Positions 32,630 to 43,105 of a stretch of DNA of 64,000 nucleotides are shown here, in pieces (within the stretch, counting starts at the first letter, position 1; the number at the start of each line of letters is the position of its first letter). This DNA is from Streptomyces aureus (GTDB lineage Bacteria > Actinomycetota > Actinomycetes > Streptomycetales > Streptomycetaceae), in contig NZ_JNZD01000006.1 of assembly GCF_000725495.1 (NCBI RefSeq), positions 288,511 through 352,510 of the forward strand, written 5' to 3'. The translations under genes were made by a program, and so were the position numbers. The notes below the pieces were generated by a model. That model was not told the DNA's origin and did not search any database. It saw nothing but the letters and a program-made list of their open reading frames with translations.

Positions 32630-33448
32630 TCAGGCGGCGTCCAGCTCCACTCCCGCCAGTTCAGGCATCGCCCGCAGAAAGTCGGGGACACCGTGGAGTT
32701 CGTCCAGCCGTTGCTCGTAGGACTCGACGCGCTGCGCGCAGTCCTCGGCGAGGTCGGTCAGCGGGCCGAGCAGATCACCACGCGACGCGACGACGACCGA
32801 GTCGTAATGGCCCGTGTCGACACCGATCGTGAGGTCGACGAAGATCCCGTCGTCCCCGAGGACGTCCCCCAGCACCGGCCGCACCGGGCCTCGCAACGCG
32901 GCGGTCAGGCGCTCGAAGCGCTCGGCGCCCGGCGGGATGGCGAACACGGTGATCTCCGAGGAGGCGTCGAAGAGCACGGCGTGCAGCGCGGACACCAGGT
33001 CCCTCGGGGTCGCCAGTGGGAACAGGCCCGCGCGACCGGCGTTCGCCACCTCCCAGTCGGTGGGCCGAGGACGGATCCGGACGCAGGAGCGCCCGGGCAC
33101 GAAGCCGATGTCCCGCGACTCGGCGGTCAGTTGTTCGGCGTCGACCTCGTACTCCCAGTCGACCAGAACCGGCTCCCGGCCCAGGGCCCGCGCGGCCTCA
33201 TCGCGGTAGTACGTCGGAATCGCATACCGGGCCAGCCCGGCCGTCAGGCGCCAGACCAGACCCACGTAGACGGCGACTTCCTCCATATTGTTGTTGTTCA
33301 CCGCCCACTCGGAGAACGGTGTCCTCTCCTCAGGCCATTCTGCGAACAGCCCCGGCCAGTTCCTGGACACGGTCAGGTCGTCGCCCGGGAGGTAGTGGAA
33401 GGCGTGGACACCGTGACTCGGGGCGGCGGAGAACCGAATGGGATGCAC
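32630..33448 (-). CDS. Conserved protein of unknown function
   Basis: 272 residues, soluble, no recognisable motif. Features include VHAFHYLPGDDLTVSRNWPGLF, a four-Asn run in WAVNNNNMEEVAVYVGLVWRL, and VLVDWEYEVDAEQLTAESRDIGFVPGRSCVRIRP. The C-terminal third is helical. GTG start at 33448. It converges with the zinc-ribbon gene (54 bp apart) and stands alone. Confidence 0.65.
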   Translation of the reverse strand: MHPIRFSAAPSHGVHAFHYLPGDDLTVSRNWPGLFAEWPEERTPFSEWAVNNNNMEEVAVYVGLVWRLTAGLARYAIPTYYRDEAARALGREPVLVDWEYEVDAEQLTAESRDIGFVPGRSCVRIRPRPTDWEVANAGRAGLFPLATPRDLVSALHAVLFDASSEITVFAIPPGAERFERLTAALRGPVRPVLGDVLGDDGIFVDLTIGVDTGHYDSVVVASRGDLLGPLTDLAEDCAQRVESYEQRLDELHGVPDFLRAMPELAGVELDAA

Positions 33449-33663
33449 CGCGCCAACCTAGCCGTCCTCGCCTCGCCGGAGCCCGTGGATTTCGCCTCCG
33501 CAGCAACAGCGGGAGCAGCGTGCCCAGCGTCCTCTGGCCCCGAGCCGGACTCCATCGAGAGCGTGGGACGTACGGGCGTATCGTCGGGAGTGGCGAAGAT
33601 ACAAGAACTATTCACACGTAGCGCCCGGGCACGTCACCTGGGGGAACGAGGAACGGGGGCACC

Positions 33664-34581
33664 ATGCCAAGCACTCCGACGGCATCCGGACCCGACGACG
33701 CGACCCACGCGACCCGGACGCCGCCGCCCGAGCCGGTCCCGTTCGCACCGGGCTCCGTCCTGTGGGACCTCGCGGGTGACGTACGGATGCTTCTGGCCCT
33801 GCCCGCCGCCCTGGTGCTCCAGGTCGCGCACCCGGCCGTCGGCGCCGGCGTCGACGACCACTCCGTCTTCCGCACCGACCCCTGGGGCCGCGCGGAGCGC
33901 TCGCTGCGCTCGCTCCAGCTGTGGGTCTACGGCGGCGACCAGGCCCTGGAGGAAGGACGCCGACTGCGGCGCCTGCACAAGACGATCTCGGGCACGGACC
34001 ACAACGGCCGCGCCTACCACGCCCTGACCCCGGCCTACTACGCGTGGGTCCACGCCACCGCCTACCCGGTCTTCCTGCGGGCGGCGGAGTACATCTCCCG
34101 CCCCTTGGACGAGGACGAGCAGCGCCGTCTCTACGATGAACTGCTGTGCCTCGGTGACATCCTCGGCATCCACCGCCGTGACATGCCGCCCACGCCGGAG
34201 GCGTTCTGGGAGTACTTCGACGCGATGGTCCGCGACGAACTGGAGGCGACGATCGTCGTCCGGGAACTGCTGGACCCGCGCCGCCCTGTCGCCCTGCCGG
34301 ACGGATCCCCCGCCCCGCTCCGCCTCCTCTGGCCCCTGCTGCGCCCGCCGCTCGCGCGGTTGAACGTCTTCGTGACGACCGGACTGCTGCCGCCCGGGGC
34401 ACGGGAGCGGCTCGGCCTGGCGTGGAGCGACCGGGACGAGCGCCGGCTGCGTCGCTTCGGGGCGGTCGTACGCAGGACGGTCCCACTGCTCCCGGAGCGG
34501 CTGCGGTTCCTCCCCCTCGCCTACGCCGCTCGCCGCTCGGCGGCCGGACTCCCCTCCCCCAGGACGCCCTCGGCACGGTGA
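33664..34581 (+). CDS. MpaB/Lcp-type oxygenase (DUF2236)
   Basis: 305 residues of the all-helical heme-dependent DUF2236 family, which includes latex-clearing protein Lcp and fungal MpaB. Hallmarks: LLALPAALVLQVAHPAVGAGVDDHSVFRTDPWGRAERSL near 37-75 (with the heme-region His), WVHATAYPVFLRAAEY, FWEYFDAMVRDEL. A conserved Arg/His set in the central helices is present. No signal peptide, so cytosolic. Oxidative cleavage of an isoprenoid or other lipid is plausible; substrate unknown. ATG 33664 with a purine-rich site. Confidence 0.88.
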   Translation: MPSTPTASGPDDATHATRTPPPEPVPFAPGSVLWDLAGDVRMLLALPAALVLQVAHPAVGAGVDDHSVFRTDPWGRAERSLRSLQLWVYGGDQALEEGRRLRRLHKTISGTDHNGRAYHALTPAYYAWVHATAYPVFLRAAEYISRPLDEDEQRRLYDELLCLGDILGIHRRDMPPTPEAFWEYFDAMVRDELEATIVVRELLDPRRPVALPDGSPAPLRLLWPLLRPPLARLNVFVTTGLLPPGARERLGLAWSDRDERRLRRFGAVVRRTVPLLPERLRFLPLAYAARRSAAGLPSPRTPSAR

Positions 34582-34638
34582 CCCGAACCTTCCTCCGGGC
34601 GTCGCGCGGTCGGTGGCTCTGCCGAGCCGCAGGCGCAG

Positions 34639-34679
34639 CTCGGGCCCGCAGGTGCACTCAAGGCACCTGCGGGCCCGAG
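34639..34679. terminator. Strong bidirectional terminator hairpin
   Basis: Perfect 17-bp stem (CTCGGGCCCGCAGGTGC with its complement) and 7-nt loop ACTCAAG, placed 57 bp after the DUF2236 stop and 22 bp before the end of the convergent esterase gene. This is the best terminator in the window. Confidence 0.88.
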
Positions 34680-34701
34680 CCCGAGCCGGACTCCGGGGGC
34701 G

Positions 34702-35673
34702 TCAGTCGTGCAGCGCCGTCTTCAGCGCGTCGACGGCCAGGCGGCGGGCGACGTTGGCGGCCCGCGTGTCACGCAGGCTGTCGAGGAGCAGGAAGTCGTG
34801 GACCATGCCGGCCACGCGGACGGAGGTGACGTCCACACCGGCCTCACGGAGCCTGTTCGCGTACTGCTCGCCCTCGTCGCGCAGCACGTCGGCCTCGTCG
34901 GTGATCACCAGCGTGGTGGGCAGCCCCCGCAACTGTTCCAGGGAGGCCTGCAACGGAGAGGCGTACACCTCCTTGCGCTGGGCGTCGTCGCTCGTATAGG
35001 CGTCCCAGAACCACTTCATGCCGTCGCGCGTGAGGTAGTACCCCTCGGCGAACTGCAGGTAGGACGGGGTGTCGAAGTCGGCGTTGGTCACCGGGTACAG
35101 CAGCACCTGGGCCTTGAGGTCGATCCCGCCGCGCTCCTTGTTCATCAGCGCGAACACCGTGGACATGCAGCCGCCGACCGACTCCCCCGTGACCGCGATG
35201 CGCGAGGTGTCCAGACCGTGCTCGGCGCCGTGCTCGAGCACCCACTGGCCCACGGCGTAGTTCTGCTCCACCTGCGTCGGATACTTGTGCTCCGGAGCCC
35301 AGTCGTAGACGGGGAAGACACCCGCAGCGCCCGCGCCGACCGTGAGTTCGCGGAAGAGCCGGTCATGCGTCTTGTCGTCACCGAAGACCCACCCGGCGCC
35401 GTGGATGTAGAAGACCACCGGCAGCGGCCCGCTCACGCCCTTCGGGCGGATGATCCGCGTTCGTACGGTGCCCCACTGCCCGGCGTCGACCTCGACCCAC
35501 TCCTCGTCGACGTCGGGTCGTGGCACGCTCGCGTCGCTCTGCAGACCGAGGAGGATGTCCCGGCCCTTCTCCGGTGGCACTTCGTAGATCCGCGGATGCG
35601 GGTCGGTGGCCTCGACCAGCTCTTTCGCGGCCGGTTCGAGGTAGGGGGTGATCGGGGGCGGCAGCTCAGACAT
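34702..35673 (-). CDS. HSL-family alpha/beta hydrolase (esterase)
   Basis: 323 residues. Oxyanion-hole motif HGAGW (90-94, variant of HGGGW), nucleophile elbow GESVGG (about 166-171), catalytic Asp in ITDEADVLRDEG and His in MVHDFLLL. This is the hormone-sensitive-lipase-like group, usually acting on short acyl esters. No signal peptide. ATG 35673 with GGAG 6 nt upstream. It is the downstream partner of a possible unit with the DJ-1-like gene to its right (284 bp gap). Confidence 0.92.
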   Translation of the reverse strand: MSELPPPITPYLEPAAKELVEATDPHPRIYEVPPEKGRDILLGLQSDASVPRPDVDEEWVEVDAGQWGTVRTRIIRPKGVSGPLPVVFYIHGAGWVFGDDKTHDRLFRELTVGAGAAGVFPVYDWAPEHKYPTQVEQNYAVGQWVLEHGAEHGLDTSRIAVTGESVGGCMSTVFALMNKERGGIDLKAQVLLYPVTNADFDTPSYLQFAEGYYLTRDGMKWFWDAYTSDDAQRKEVYASPLQASLEQLRGLPTTLVITDEADVLRDEGEQYANRLREAGVDVTSVRVAGMVHDFLLLDSLRDTRAANVARRLAVDALKTALHD

Positions 35674-35957
35674 GATTCTCCAAGTCACGAGGACACGTGG
35701 TGAGCGCTCCTGCGGCCTGCCCGGCCGCAGCCGTCGGCGCGCGCGACCGCGCGCGCCGGAACGCCTTCCATCGTTCGCGTCATCCCCCGGGACTGCAACC
35801 GCACCACGGGCGGGACGGGACTTCCCGGGTTCGACGGTGCGGCGCGCCGACGCGGAGGCCGGCGAGCGCGTTTCCCCAGCAACATCCGCCGGGGCTCGGC
35901 ACATCGGCGTCATCCGTGGCCTTGGCGCCATCGTCGTTTTCGGCGCGGCCGGGACTG

Positions 35958-36677
35958 CTAGCGCGCCCCCGTGGCCGCCTCGGCCACGTCGCTCACGAGC
36001 CGTTCGGCGAGACGCTCCGAGGAGGCCGGGTTCTGCCCTGTGTAGAGGTTGCGGTCGACCACGACGAAGGGGCGCAGCGGCAGACGAGCCTTGGCATAGT
36101 GGGCGCCGCGTTCGCGCAGGCGGTCCTCCAGCAGCCAGATCGCCCTGCGGCCGAAGCTGTTCAACTTCTCCTCCAGGTTCGACAGCCCCGTCATCCGGTA
36201 GCCGGTGAAAGGCCAGGACCCGTCGGGGTTCCGCGCCGCGAAGGCGGCCGCCGGCGCGTGGCACAGCAGCGCCAGGGGCTTGCCCGAGGCCAGCACGCGG
36301 GTGATCAGGGCTCCGGAGACCGGGTCGACCGCGAGGTCCTCCATGGGTCCGTGGCCTCCCGGATAGAACACCACGTCGTAGTCGTCCGGGTCGATCGTGT
36401 CGAGTGACCGCGGAGCGTTCAACTCGCCCTTGATGGAGGCCAGATGGGCGGCGACCTCGCGCAGCTTCGAGGGCCGGCCGGCGGTCCTGGACATGCTCAG
36501 CCGGTCCAGCGTCGGCGCCTTCCCGCCGGGGGTGGCGATCGTGGCCTCCCAGCCCGCGCCGGTGAAAATCTTGTGCGGCATCGCCAGTTCCTCACCCCAG
36601 AATCCCGAGGGGTGCACCTCCCCGTCGCGCAAGGTCCAGCGGTCTGCCGCGGAGACGACGAACAAGACCTTGGTCAT
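35958..36677 (-). CDS. DJ-1/PfpI family protein (Hsp31-like)
   Basis: 239 residues, class I glutamine-amidotransferase-like fold. The nucleophile is the Cys in ALLCHAPAA (about 145), with Glu in GFWGEELAMP and HGPMEDL nearby, as in Hsp31/YhbO-type glyoxalase III and deglycase-like proteins. The N-terminus MTKVLFVVSAADRWTLRDGEVHPSGFW is typical. It probably protects against methylglyoxal or other reactive carbonyls. ATG 36677 with AAGGA 5 nt upstream. Confidence 0.88.
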   Translation of the reverse strand: MTKVLFVVSAADRWTLRDGEVHPSGFWGEELAMPHKIFTGAGWEATIATPGGKAPTLDRLSMSRTAGRPSKLREVAAHLASIKGELNAPRSLDTIDPDDYDVVFYPGGHGPMEDLAVDPVSGALITRVLASGKPLALLCHAPAAAFAARNPDGSWPFTGYRMTGLSNLEEKLNSFGRRAIWLLEDRLRERGAHYAKARLPLRPFVVVDRNLYTGQNPASSERLAERLVSDVAEAATGAR

Positions 36678-36823
36678 GTCGATCCTTCTTTCCGCGCAGA
36701 GGGCACGCCTTCCGGCCGCCGCGCCCATCGATCCCGTCGATCTCCGCTGTGCGGGCCCCCGACCATCATCTGCCCGCCCCGGGGCTCGGGCCATCCGCCG
36801 CGACCGCGCCCGTGCCCGCCCCC

Positions 36824-36916
36824 GTGGCCGTGACCTTGGCCGTGCCTGTAGCCGTGGCCGTGACCTTGGCCGTGCCTGTAGCCGTGGCCGTGACCTTGGC
36901 CGTGCCTGTAGCCGTA
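36824..36916. repeat. 30-bp tandem repeat, about three copies
   Basis: CGTGCCTGTAGCCGTGGCCG followed by TGACCTTGGC is repeated exactly at 36841-36870 and 36871-36900, with a partial copy on each side. A run of (GTGACC) follows up to about 36957. The array lies in the 310-bp gap 36678-36987 between the DJ-1-like gene and the flavin oxidoreductase; no gene is seen there. Confidence 0.92.
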
Positions 36917-36987
36917 GCCGTCCCTGTGGCCGCGACCGTGACCGTGACCGTGACCAGGGCACGCCCGTCGGCCGCCTCCTGCGATGC

Positions 36988-38238
<1,251 letters not shown>

Positions 38239-38272
38239 ACGCGTCTCCTTCTTCCCTCTCCACGCCCTACAA

Positions 38273-38317
38273 TGTGTGCACCGCTCACATTAGAGGACGA
38301 TGTAAGCGGCGTAAACA
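38273..38317. promoter_or_regulatory. Two TGT-N11-ACA boxes, likely TetR operators
   Basis: 17-bp boxes at 38273-38289 (TGTGTGCACCGCTCACA) and 38301-38317 (TGTAAGCGGCGTAAACA), starts 28 bp apart, both imperfect inverted repeats. They lie between the divergent oxidoreductase and TetR genes and share the GC core spacing, so one regulator probably binds both. Confidence 0.7.
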
Positions 38318-38333
38318 TCAGGGAGGGTGACCT

Positions 38334-38936
38334 GTGCCGCAAGCCGCCGCGTACCACCACGGAGATCTGCGGGCCGCGTGCCTGCGCGCCGCCCGTGAAC
38401 TGCTGGAAGAGGACGGCAGCGCCGGCCTGTCCCTGAGGGCCGTGGCCCGGAGGGCCGGGGTGTCCCCCACAGCCCCCTACCGTCACTTCGCGGACCGGGA
38501 TGCCCTCGTGTCCGCCGTCGCCGCCGAGGGGTACCGCGAACTGACCAACGAGCTGGCGACCGCCCACCCCTCGCCCTCGACACCCGAGGAACTGGCGGCC
38601 GTCGCCGTCGCCTACGTACGTTTCGCGCTCGACCATCCGGCGCTGTTCCGGGCGATGTTCGCCGAGCCGTGCGACCCGAAGAGCGAGGAACGGGTCGCCG
38701 CCACCGCGGTGATCTCGGAGTACGTCCAGGGCATCGTCCGCGCCGCCTTCCCCGGCTCGGACGCGGGCGCCCTGGCCACCGCGGTGTGGGCGCTCGTCCA
38801 TGGCCTGGCCTTCCTGCACCTGGACGGCAAGCTCGACGCCTCCACCCCCGAGATCGTCGCCGCCCAGGTCCGTACGACGGTGAACGCGCTCTTCACCACC
38901 GCCCCCGGCCTGACAACGGCCCCCGAGGCCCGCTAG
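38334..38936 (+). CDS. TetR-family regulator with WHG-type C-terminal domain
   Basis: 200 residues. Helix-turn-helix LSLRAVARRAGVSPTAPYRHFADRDALVSAVAAEGY (about 33-68); C-terminal domain with FALDHPALFRAMFAEP and AVWALVHGLAFLHLDGKL, the WHG motif group. GTG 38334 with GGGAGGG 6 nt upstream. Expected to repress the divergent old-yellow-enzyme gene and itself. Confidence 0.92.
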   Translation: MPQAAAYHHGDLRAACLRAARELLEEDGSAGLSLRAVARRAGVSPTAPYRHFADRDALVSAVAAEGYRELTNELATAHPSPSTPEELAAVAVAYVRFALDHPALFRAMFAEPCDPKSEERVAATAVISEYVQGIVRAAFPGSDAGALATAVWALVHGLAFLHLDGKLDASTPEIVAAQVRTTVNALFTTAPGLTTAPEAR

Positions 38937-39250
38937 AGCGTGTCTCCTTGATGCTCGGGCGAACCGTACTCGCGCGGTGTTCGGCCCCCGGATCAGGCCT
39001 CCCTCCTTGGTGTCGCCGCCACGCCGGTCGGACCGTTGCCCACGGCCACCGTGTCCACTGCGCGGGCTGTCGAGGAGATCGGCCACCGCCTGCGGCGGGT
39101 TCGTCGCGGTGACCGACCGTCCGGCTCTGACCTGACACCGGCCGCCACCGCCGACGACCGACGACGTACGCGCCCCACCCGTGCCCTCCTCCTCACGGCG
39201 GACCCGCTTACGCCCCCGGGTTGATGTCGGGCGAGTCCGCCGATTCCAGA
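38937..39250. other. Intergenic region, nothing recognised
   Basis: 314 bp after the TetR gene. Open frames here have no protein-like content or ribosome sites, and I see no repeat or strong hairpin. Confidence 0.4.
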
Positions 39251-40309
39251 ATGAATGCCATGGCGGATCAGAGGCGACAGAACATGACGAACGCCCCCAT
39301 GGCGCGGCCGGGCGAACGACCATCCGAAGGGCTCCCCCGACTCGACGCCGTGCCCACTCCCCGCCGGCTGAGCTGGACAGCGCCGGCGGCCCTGGCGACC
39401 GCCCTCTGCTACGGCGCCGTGCAGTCCTACTGGGCGTCCGGTCATGCCCCGTCCTTCGGGAAGTTGGGCACCGACCTGCTGGTCTTCCCGAAGTGGGGCG
39501 CAGTCGCCCTCTGCGCGGCGGCCGCGGTCCTCGCCCATGCCCTGCGGACCGTTTCCCGGCAGCGCACGGCTCTGCTGGTGGCGGGCTGGGCCGTGAGCGG
39601 GGCGCTCCTGATCTGCTGCCCGTTCCTGTTACTGGACGTGGTCGGCAGCCTGATCCCGGGCTTGCGGATCCCCTTCGACCTCACGGCCTTCCTCAGCCGG
39701 ACGGCCTGCGTCTCGGTGGCGGCCCTGCTGGGGGCCGCGACACTCTCCTGCCAGCGCCGGCTCTGGGGCGACTGCCCCCGCTGCAGCCGCACCGGGGAAC
39801 CGGTGCCGCCGGACCCCTTCGCTCCACCGCCGCGCTGGGCCTGGTGGGCGGCGTACGGCGCGGTGGCCTCCTGCTGGCTGCGGATCATGGCGCAGTACGG
39901 ACTCGGCTTCGGCAGCCCGGGCCCCCTGACCTCGCCTCAGGCGGCATCCCTCGCGGTGTTCGAGACCGGCTTCGTCCTGGCCGGGACCGTCCTGCCCCTC
40001 TCCCTGGTCCACCGGTGGGGCCGGACGTTCCCACGCTGGGTACCGCTCCTGGCCGGACGCCGCGTCCCGCGCCTGCTCCCCCTCGCACCGGCCACCGGCA
40101 TCTCCGTCGGTCTGCTCGTCTACTTCGGTGTCGGGATCTGCCAGTTGGTCGGCGAGACGATCCATCCGGTACCCCACGCCGACTCGATCCCCCTCTCCTT
40201 CCTCTGGGTCGCGATGCCGGCGTACTGGCTCTGGGGCCTGGGCCTGGGAACCGCGGCCCTGTCCTACCACCACGCCACCCGCCGCCCGTGCCGCCACTGC
40301 AACCGGTGA
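39251..40309 (+). CDS. Multi-pass membrane protein with two CxxC motifs
   Basis: 352 residues with about eight hydrophobic segments (for example LATALCYGAVQSYWA, WGAVALCAAAAVLAHAL, LLVAGWAVSGALLICCPFLLL, LLPLAPATGISVGLLVYFGVGI). Two cytosolic CxxC pairs, DCPRCSRTGE (about 177-180) and RPCRHCNR at the very C-terminus, could bind zinc together. Several start codons lie close together (39224, 39251, 39260, 39284) and no ribosome site decides among them; 39251 is a compromise. Function unknown. Confidence 0.7.
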   Translation: MNAMADQRRQNMTNAPMARPGERPSEGLPRLDAVPTPRRLSWTAPAALATALCYGAVQSYWASGHAPSFGKLGTDLLVFPKWGAVALCAAAAVLAHALRTVSRQRTALLVAGWAVSGALLICCPFLLLDVVGSLIPGLRIPFDLTAFLSRTACVSVAALLGAATLSCQRRLWGDCPRCSRTGEPVPPDPFAPPPRWAWWAAYGAVASCWLRIMAQYGLGFGSPGPLTSPQAASLAVFETGFVLAGTVLPLSLVHRWGRTFPRWVPLLAGRRVPRLLPLAPATGISVGLLVYFGVGICQLVGETIHPVPHADSIPLSFLWVAMPAYWLWGLGLGTAALSYHHATRRPCRHCNR

Positions 40310-40362
40310 CCCGAACTTTGCGTCAGGGGCCGCTGCTCCGCTGCCGTACGCCCATCAGCCAC

Positions 40363-40722
40363 TCAGCGGAACTCGTGGATCACCTGGATCTCGCCGACGA
40401 TGTGGGCGTTGAAGTCGTCCAACTCCTCCGCTGGGACCCAGAGTTCGAGGATCGTCCGGCCGCCGGCCTGCTGGACGGGGTACCGGCTCACGAAATCCGA
40501 CGCGACCTCGAAGCGCGTGACGAAGCCGGCGCCGTCGTGCTTAACGTTCCAGTCCCGCGCGATCCTGATCGCGTAGTCCTCGTTGAGGACCGGGTAGAAG
40601 ATCGGCTGCTCGGGCAGCCGGGGCGGCCAGGCGCGCCAGTTCAGCTCCCGGACCAGCTCCAACTCCTTGGGTCCCACGGGGCGCCACAGGGTCGTCGTCG
40701 CCTGCCGGCCGGTCATCTGCAT
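40363..40722 (-). CDS. Small conserved protein, often named 'ADP-ribosylation/crystallin J1'
   Basis: 119 residues: TTTLWRPVGPKELELVRE, WRAWPPRLPEQPIFYPVLNEDYAIRIARDWNV, FVTRFEVASDFVSRYPVQQAGG, LELWVPAEELDDFNAHIVG. The family is widespread in actinobacteria and other bacteria. Databases call it ADP-ribosylation/crystallin J1, but it lacks the residues and size of ADP-ribosylglycohydrolases, so that name is probably misleading. ATG 40722 or 40716. It converges with the membrane protein gene, 53 bp apart. Confidence 0.8.
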   Translation of the reverse strand: MQMTGRQATTTLWRPVGPKELELVRELNWRAWPPRLPEQPIFYPVLNEDYAIRIARDWNVKHDGAGFVTRFEVASDFVSRYPVQQAGGRTILELWVPAEELDDFNAHIVGEIQVIHEFR

Positions 40723-40971
40723 CGCTCTCTTCTGACGTGGTCCGCCGTCGGTACGGCGGTTCGGGAGGGCGGACGATACCGGCACCGCGAACACGGCAGC
40801 CACACGGTTTCCGCACGCACCCCGTCTCCCGAGACGGGAACCCGACCTCTAGAGGGCCCGCCGACCTGACGATCGGCGGGCCGAGCTCGAACCGTCCCTC
40901 ACTCCGGCGGTGTGTCCCTCACTCCCCGCCGCGCCCTCGCGTGCTTCCCGCGAACGGTGGGGCGGGGGAAG

Positions 40972-41895
40972 TCAGTTTCCGCGTCCGGCCCGGTAGTTGG
41001 ACGGCAGCGCGAACACGAACTCCCTCGGGTCGTTGTACGCCTCCTCCAGCATCCTGGGCACGCTGTGGTAACCGGTGGTGTAGAGATTCCGGCTCGGGTC
41101 CCAGGTGTTGTACGCGAGGATCGCGGCCCGCTTCTTCGCCATGTGCGAGGAGGGGATGTTGAGCACGTAGTCCGCACCGCGGTTGCGCTGATCGCGGCTG
41201 AACGCCTCGTACGTGTAGATGTGGTTGAAGCGGACGTCCGTCAGCTCACCGTTCTTCAGCAGCCAGTACGCGGCGTCGCTGCACGCCTTGTGCGTGGCGT
41301 TCACGGGCTTGGTCGGGTCGGTCGTGTCGAGCCATCCCGCGGTGAACTTGTGGGAGGCGCCGGGGTACTGCTGAGCGAGCGTACGGACCTTGGCCATGAT
41401 CTGCTTGACGAAGGCGTTGTACTCGCTGTCGGTGCCGTAGGCGTTGTCGGAGAGCTTGAAGTTGATGACCTTGTCGACGCCGATGGCCTTGGCGGACAGG
41501 GTGAACTCGGACGTACGGGCCGAGACCACCTCCGGCGTCGGCCACGTCTCCTGCCAGCCCAACTGGTGGTGGTGACCGGGGGCCGAGCACTTGTCGCCCA
41601 GGAAGCACGGATCCTCGTTGAGGTGCTGCGCGATGCCGCCGTTCTCACCCTTGGACACGAGAACCAGGTACACGGGTCGCCCCGCGGCCTTGTGCTCCAG
41701 GATGGAGCCGGCCATCCCGATCGCTTCGTCGTCCTGGTGCGGCGAGTAGAAGATCGCGGGCGCTGACGCCGCGGCGGCGCTCGAAGCGCCGAGGGACCCT
41801 TGCAACGCGACGCCCGCGGCCGTCAGCCCGGCCGCGGCCAGCACGGACCGCCTGGAAAGACCGGTCGGGACGGCATCATGGTGGGGGGTGGTCAT
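40972..41895 (-). CDS. Tat-exported PIG-L family deacetylase
   Basis: 307 residues. Tat signal with SRRSVL at 14-19 and a hydrophobic Ala-rich stretch ending near SAAAASA. The mature protein opens with the zinc-site motif SPHQDDEAIGMAG (about 51-63), as in PIG-L/MshB/BshB N-acetyl-sugar deacetylases, and the distal His in FNHIYTYEAF. Exported PIG-L proteins probably act on extracellular or cell-wall glycans. ATG 41895 with GAGGAG 7 nt upstream. Transcribed alone. Confidence 0.9.
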   Translation of the reverse strand: MTTPHHDAVPTGLSRRSVLAAAGLTAAGVALQGSLGASSAAAASAPAIFYSPHQDDEAIGMAGSILEHKAAGRPVYLVLVSKGENGGIAQHLNEDPCFLGDKCSAPGHHHQLGWQETWPTPEVVSARTSEFTLSAKAIGVDKVINFKLSDNAYGTDSEYNAFVKQIMAKVRTLAQQYPGASHKFTAGWLDTTDPTKPVNATHKACSDAAYWLLKNGELTDVRFNHIYTYEAFSRDQRNRGADYVLNIPSSHMAKKRAAILAYNTWDPSRNLYTTGYHSVPRMLEEAYNDPREFVFALPSNYRAGRGN

Positions 41896-42069
41896 GTGGT
41901 GACTCCTCGAATCGGCGTACGGAGCACCCGTCCCGGTCGCGCGGGAACAGGCCGGGCACACCAGCTGTATGCCTCACCACGGTCACAGGAGCCGCTTACG
42001 TCCTGCTCACGTCTCGCTGACGTCCCGATGTCACGCTTCGCGCCGGTTGCGCGACAAGCCCTCCGGCGA

Positions 42070-43086
42070 CTACGAAGTTCCGACCGCAGGCAGTCCGGAG
42101 AGCGGAACCTGGCGCGGCCGGAGGCCGGACGGCCGGCCGAGCCGGGCCTCTCCGGGTGTACCGCCGAGGATCGCCACGACTTCGGGGACCGTCGCCCGCA
42201 GTTCGCGAACCGCCGCACGCACGACCGCCGTCGTGGCCAGCTCGTCCGTGGTGACGTAGCCGACCCGGCGCGTCGGGCCGTCGGCGCCGAGGTCGGTGAT
42301 CCCTACCGTGTCCGTCACCCCGGTCAGGGAGAGCGCCGGCATGATCGCCATTCCGTGACCCGCGCTCACCAAGGAGAGCACTGCTCCGTCGTCCTCGGCC
42401 TCCACGGTCGCCTTCGGGATCCAGTCCTGCGCCGCCCACCAGTCGCGGGTGTACGAGCCGCAGTTCTCGGCCCAGTCGACCAGCGGCAGCGAACGCGGAA
42501 CGGCATGGCCCGCCGGGTGCACCAGGGAATACGGCTCATCGAGGAGACCTCTCGCGATCAGGCCCGGCGGCAGCGCTTCAGCGCCACCCAGCGTGGCGAT
42601 GGCCAAGTCGGCCTTCCCGTCGGCCACTTCACCCACCGTGCCACGACCCAGCTCGCGCACGATCCGCACGCGGGGCTCGATCCCGGGATGCCGGGCGCGC
42701 AGCCGCTCGAGAACGGGCGGCAGCAGGTGAAGTGCCGCGCTGCGGAAGGCCGCGATCCGCAGCGGCCCCCGCACCCCGCCGCCGGACCGGGTCTCGTCCG
42801 ACCGGGCGGCGTCACGGGCCTCGACGGTCAGCACGTCCAGCAGACGCAGGATGCGGCGGGCGTGCGCCACGGCCTTGTGTCCGGCGAGCGTGGGGCGGGC
42901 GCCGCTGCGGTCTCGTTCGAAGAGCACGGTGCCGATCTTGCGCTCGTTCCCCCGCACCGAGTGGGAGACCGCCGACTGGGTCAGGCCCAGTGCCTCGGCC
43001 GCGGCCGAGAAGCCGCCGGCGTCCGCGACCGCCACCAGGACGCGCAGTTCCCGCGGGGAGAGGTCGGAGTCGTTCGGGCGGGTCAC
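42070..43086 (-). CDS. LysR-family transcriptional regulator
   Basis: 338 residues. Winged helix LSPRELRVLVAVADAGGFSAAAEALGLTQSAVSHSVRGNERKIG (about 9-52), effector domain from about 105 (GPLRIAAFRSAALHLLPPVLERLRARHPG). GTG start 43086. Divergent from the medium-chain oxidoreductase at 43187, with a LysR-type box between them at 43106-43120. Confidence 0.92.
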   Translation of the reverse strand: MTRPNDSDLSPRELRVLVAVADAGGFSAAAEALGLTQSAVSHSVRGNERKIGTVLFERDRSGARPTLAGHKAVAHARRILRLLDVLTVEARDAARSDETRSGGGVRGPLRIAAFRSAALHLLPPVLERLRARHPGIEPRVRIVRELGRGTVGEVADGKADLAIATLGGAEALPPGLIARGLLDEPYSLVHPAGHAVPRSLPLVDWAENCGSYTRDWWAAQDWIPKATVEAEDDGAVLSLVSAGHGMAIMPALSLTGVTDTVGITDLGADGPTRRVGYVTTDELATTAVVRAAVRELRATVPEVVAILGGTPGEARLGRPSGLRPRQVPLSGLPAVGTS

Positions 43087-43105
43087 GGGGCGCTCACCTC
43101 GAGGT

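Noticed and set aside
40363..40722. ADP-ribosylglycohydrolase function suggested by the common name of the family
   Set aside because: At 119 residues and without the acidic metal-binding motifs, the name is not supported by sequence.
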